A stretch of 44,870 nucleotides of DNA from contig JAJCXX010000098.1 of the NCBI GenBank assembly GCA_029263195.1, positions 1-44,870 of the forward strand. Direction: 5' to 3'. Positions within the stretch are counted from its first letter, which is position 1, and every line of letters begins with the position of its first letter. Source of the DNA: Acidimicrobiales bacterium (lineage in GTDB: Bacteria; Actinomycetota; Acidimicrobiia; Acidimicrobiales; Aldehydirespiratoraceae). The translations under genes and the position numbers were made by a program. Shown one piece after another: positions 44,112 through 44,870 of the stretch. Under the pieces are notes generated by a model that was given only the letters and a program-made list of their open reading frames with translations, had not been told where the DNA came from and did not search any database.

Positions 44112-44870
44112 ATGCGTAAGCGTCTAATACTCTTGATCGGCATTCTGTCGTCATTCACTCTCGTGGCCGCGGCCTGCGGCGACGACGGCGACACCGCCGT
44201 TGCCCCAACGACAACTGCTGCTGCCGCTGTCACCACCACGACCGAAGCTGCGGTTGACTTCAACATCGGTCTCACGTTCGACATCGCCGGTCGCGGCGAT
44301 CAGTCGTTCAACGACTCGGCTGCTGCTGGGGTCGACAAGGCTGTTGCCGACTTCAACGTGGGCTTCACCGAGGTCGTACCCAACCAGGACGGTTCCGACC
44401 GGGCCGAGCTTCTGCAGCTCCAGGCCGAGCAGAGCGACATCGTTGTTGCTGTCGGATTCCTCTTCGCCGACGACGTCGGCGCTGTTGCGGCCGACAACCC
44501 CGACGTGAAATTCGCTGTGGTCGATGATGCCATGCTCAACTTCGACACCGATCCGCCTTCACCCCGCGGCGACAACATCGCCGGTCTGGTCTTCGCCGAG
44601 GAACAGGGCTCGTTCCTGGTCGGCGTGGCCGCTGCACTCACCACCACCACCAACAAGGTCGGATTCATCGGTGGCGTGTCGGGCTTCGGTCTGATCGAGA
44701 AGTTCCAGGCTGGCTTCGAAGCCGGCGTTGCCGCAGTTGACCCCACCATTGAGGTTCAGCAGCAGTACATCACCGAGTTCCCCGACTTCGACGGCTTCTT
44801 CGCCCCCGACCGGGGCAAGGAAATCGGAGCCGCCATGTATGAGGCCGGTGCCGATGTGGTCTACCACGCA
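44112..44870 (+). CDS. BMP/PnrA-type substrate-binding lipoprotein, C-terminus beyond window
   Basis: 253 residues, open at the right edge. A lipoprotein signal (MRKRLILLIGILSSF) ends in VAAAC with the Cys at about residue 22, then an Ala/Thr-rich linker. The mature domain starts NIGLTFDIAGRGDQSFNDSA, the family's hallmark, followed by DIVVAVGFLFADDV, EEQGSFLVGVAAAL and VGFIGGVSGFGLIEKFQAGFEAG. Family members bind nucleosides or related ligands for an ABC importer, whose genes would be expected just downstream. ATG 44112 is preceded by GGAGG at 4 nt. Confidence 0.92.
   Translation, partial: MRKRLILLIGILSSFTLVAAACGDDGDTAVAPTTTAAAAVTTTTEAAVDFNIGLTFDIAGRGDQSFNDSAAAGVDKAVADFNVGFTEVVPNQDGSDRAELLQLQAEQSDIVVAVGFLFADDVGAVAADNPDVKFAVVDDAMLNFDTDPPSPRGDNIAGLVFAEEQGSFLVGVAAALTTTTNKVGFIGGVSGFGLIEKFQAGFEAGVAAVDPTIEVQQQYITEFPDFDGFFAPDRGKEIGAAMYEAGADVVYHA

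Overview
The window is a gene-dense, GC-rich chromosomal segment with strong G/C third-codon preference. It has GTG/TTG starts, 4-bp ATGA/GTGA overlaps and many starts that look leaderless. Gene content points to a high-GC actinobacterium, most likely an Acidimicrobiia-type lineage (inference; no rRNA is present). Markers are the small actinobacterial ribosomal proteins bS22 and bL37, a DUF501-Ppx pair, and the set rsmI, metG, tatD, ksgA, ispE, prs, rplY, pth, mfd, mazG, eno, ftsB, which from memory matches the Mycobacterium tuberculosis Rv1003-Rv1026 neighbourhood.

Region by region: 1-909 is the edge of an integrated element, with a tyrosine integrase running off the left end next to tRNA-Leu(UAA). 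938-4310 holds a conserved small protein, a PD-(D/E)XK nuclease with a predicted Fe-S cluster, an MFS exporter and a crotonase. 4322-19084 is mostly minus strand: a RimJ-type acetyltransferase, Ppx and DUF501 lie downstream of a large molybdenum-hydroxylase (cox-type) cluster of coxG, a MobA-like cytidylyltransferase, two XdhC-type proteins, coxE, coxD, coxM, coxS and coxL. A drug-exporter-like ABC system sits translationally coupled between coxL and coxS. CoxL carries a form II-type active-site loop, so its substrate is open. A Lrp/AsnC regulator and a 46-residue unannotated ORF sit in the middle of the cluster.

19176-34448 is the conserved housekeeping block: ftsB, eno, mazG, a SurA-like lipoprotein, mfd, pth, rplY, prs, tRNA-Gln(UUG), bS22, ispE, an MBL hydrolase, ksgA, tatD and metG. 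The cox cluster interrupts what is normally a contiguous eno-ftsB-DUF501-ppx run.

34474-35409 is the most striking item: a glycine/betaine-reductase selenoprotein B-family gene split by an in-frame TGA. The TGA sits in a U-Pro-Val-Cys context and is followed at 10 nt by a perfect 8-bp hairpin with a GUG loop, which fits a bacterial SECIS. I read it as one selenoprotein gene.

35503-44870 holds a YgjV-like membrane/GNAT-like fusion, rsmI with DUF192, a ferritin-like acyl-ACP desaturase behind a repeat-rich operator-like region, ychF, a small membrane protein, bL37, a DCC-family protein, a two-subunit ADP-forming acyl-CoA synthetase, an ABM-fold protein, a queuosine-salvage hydrolase and the start of a BMP-type substrate-binding lipoprotein cut by the right edge. 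No stretch longer than 300 bases lacks a gene.
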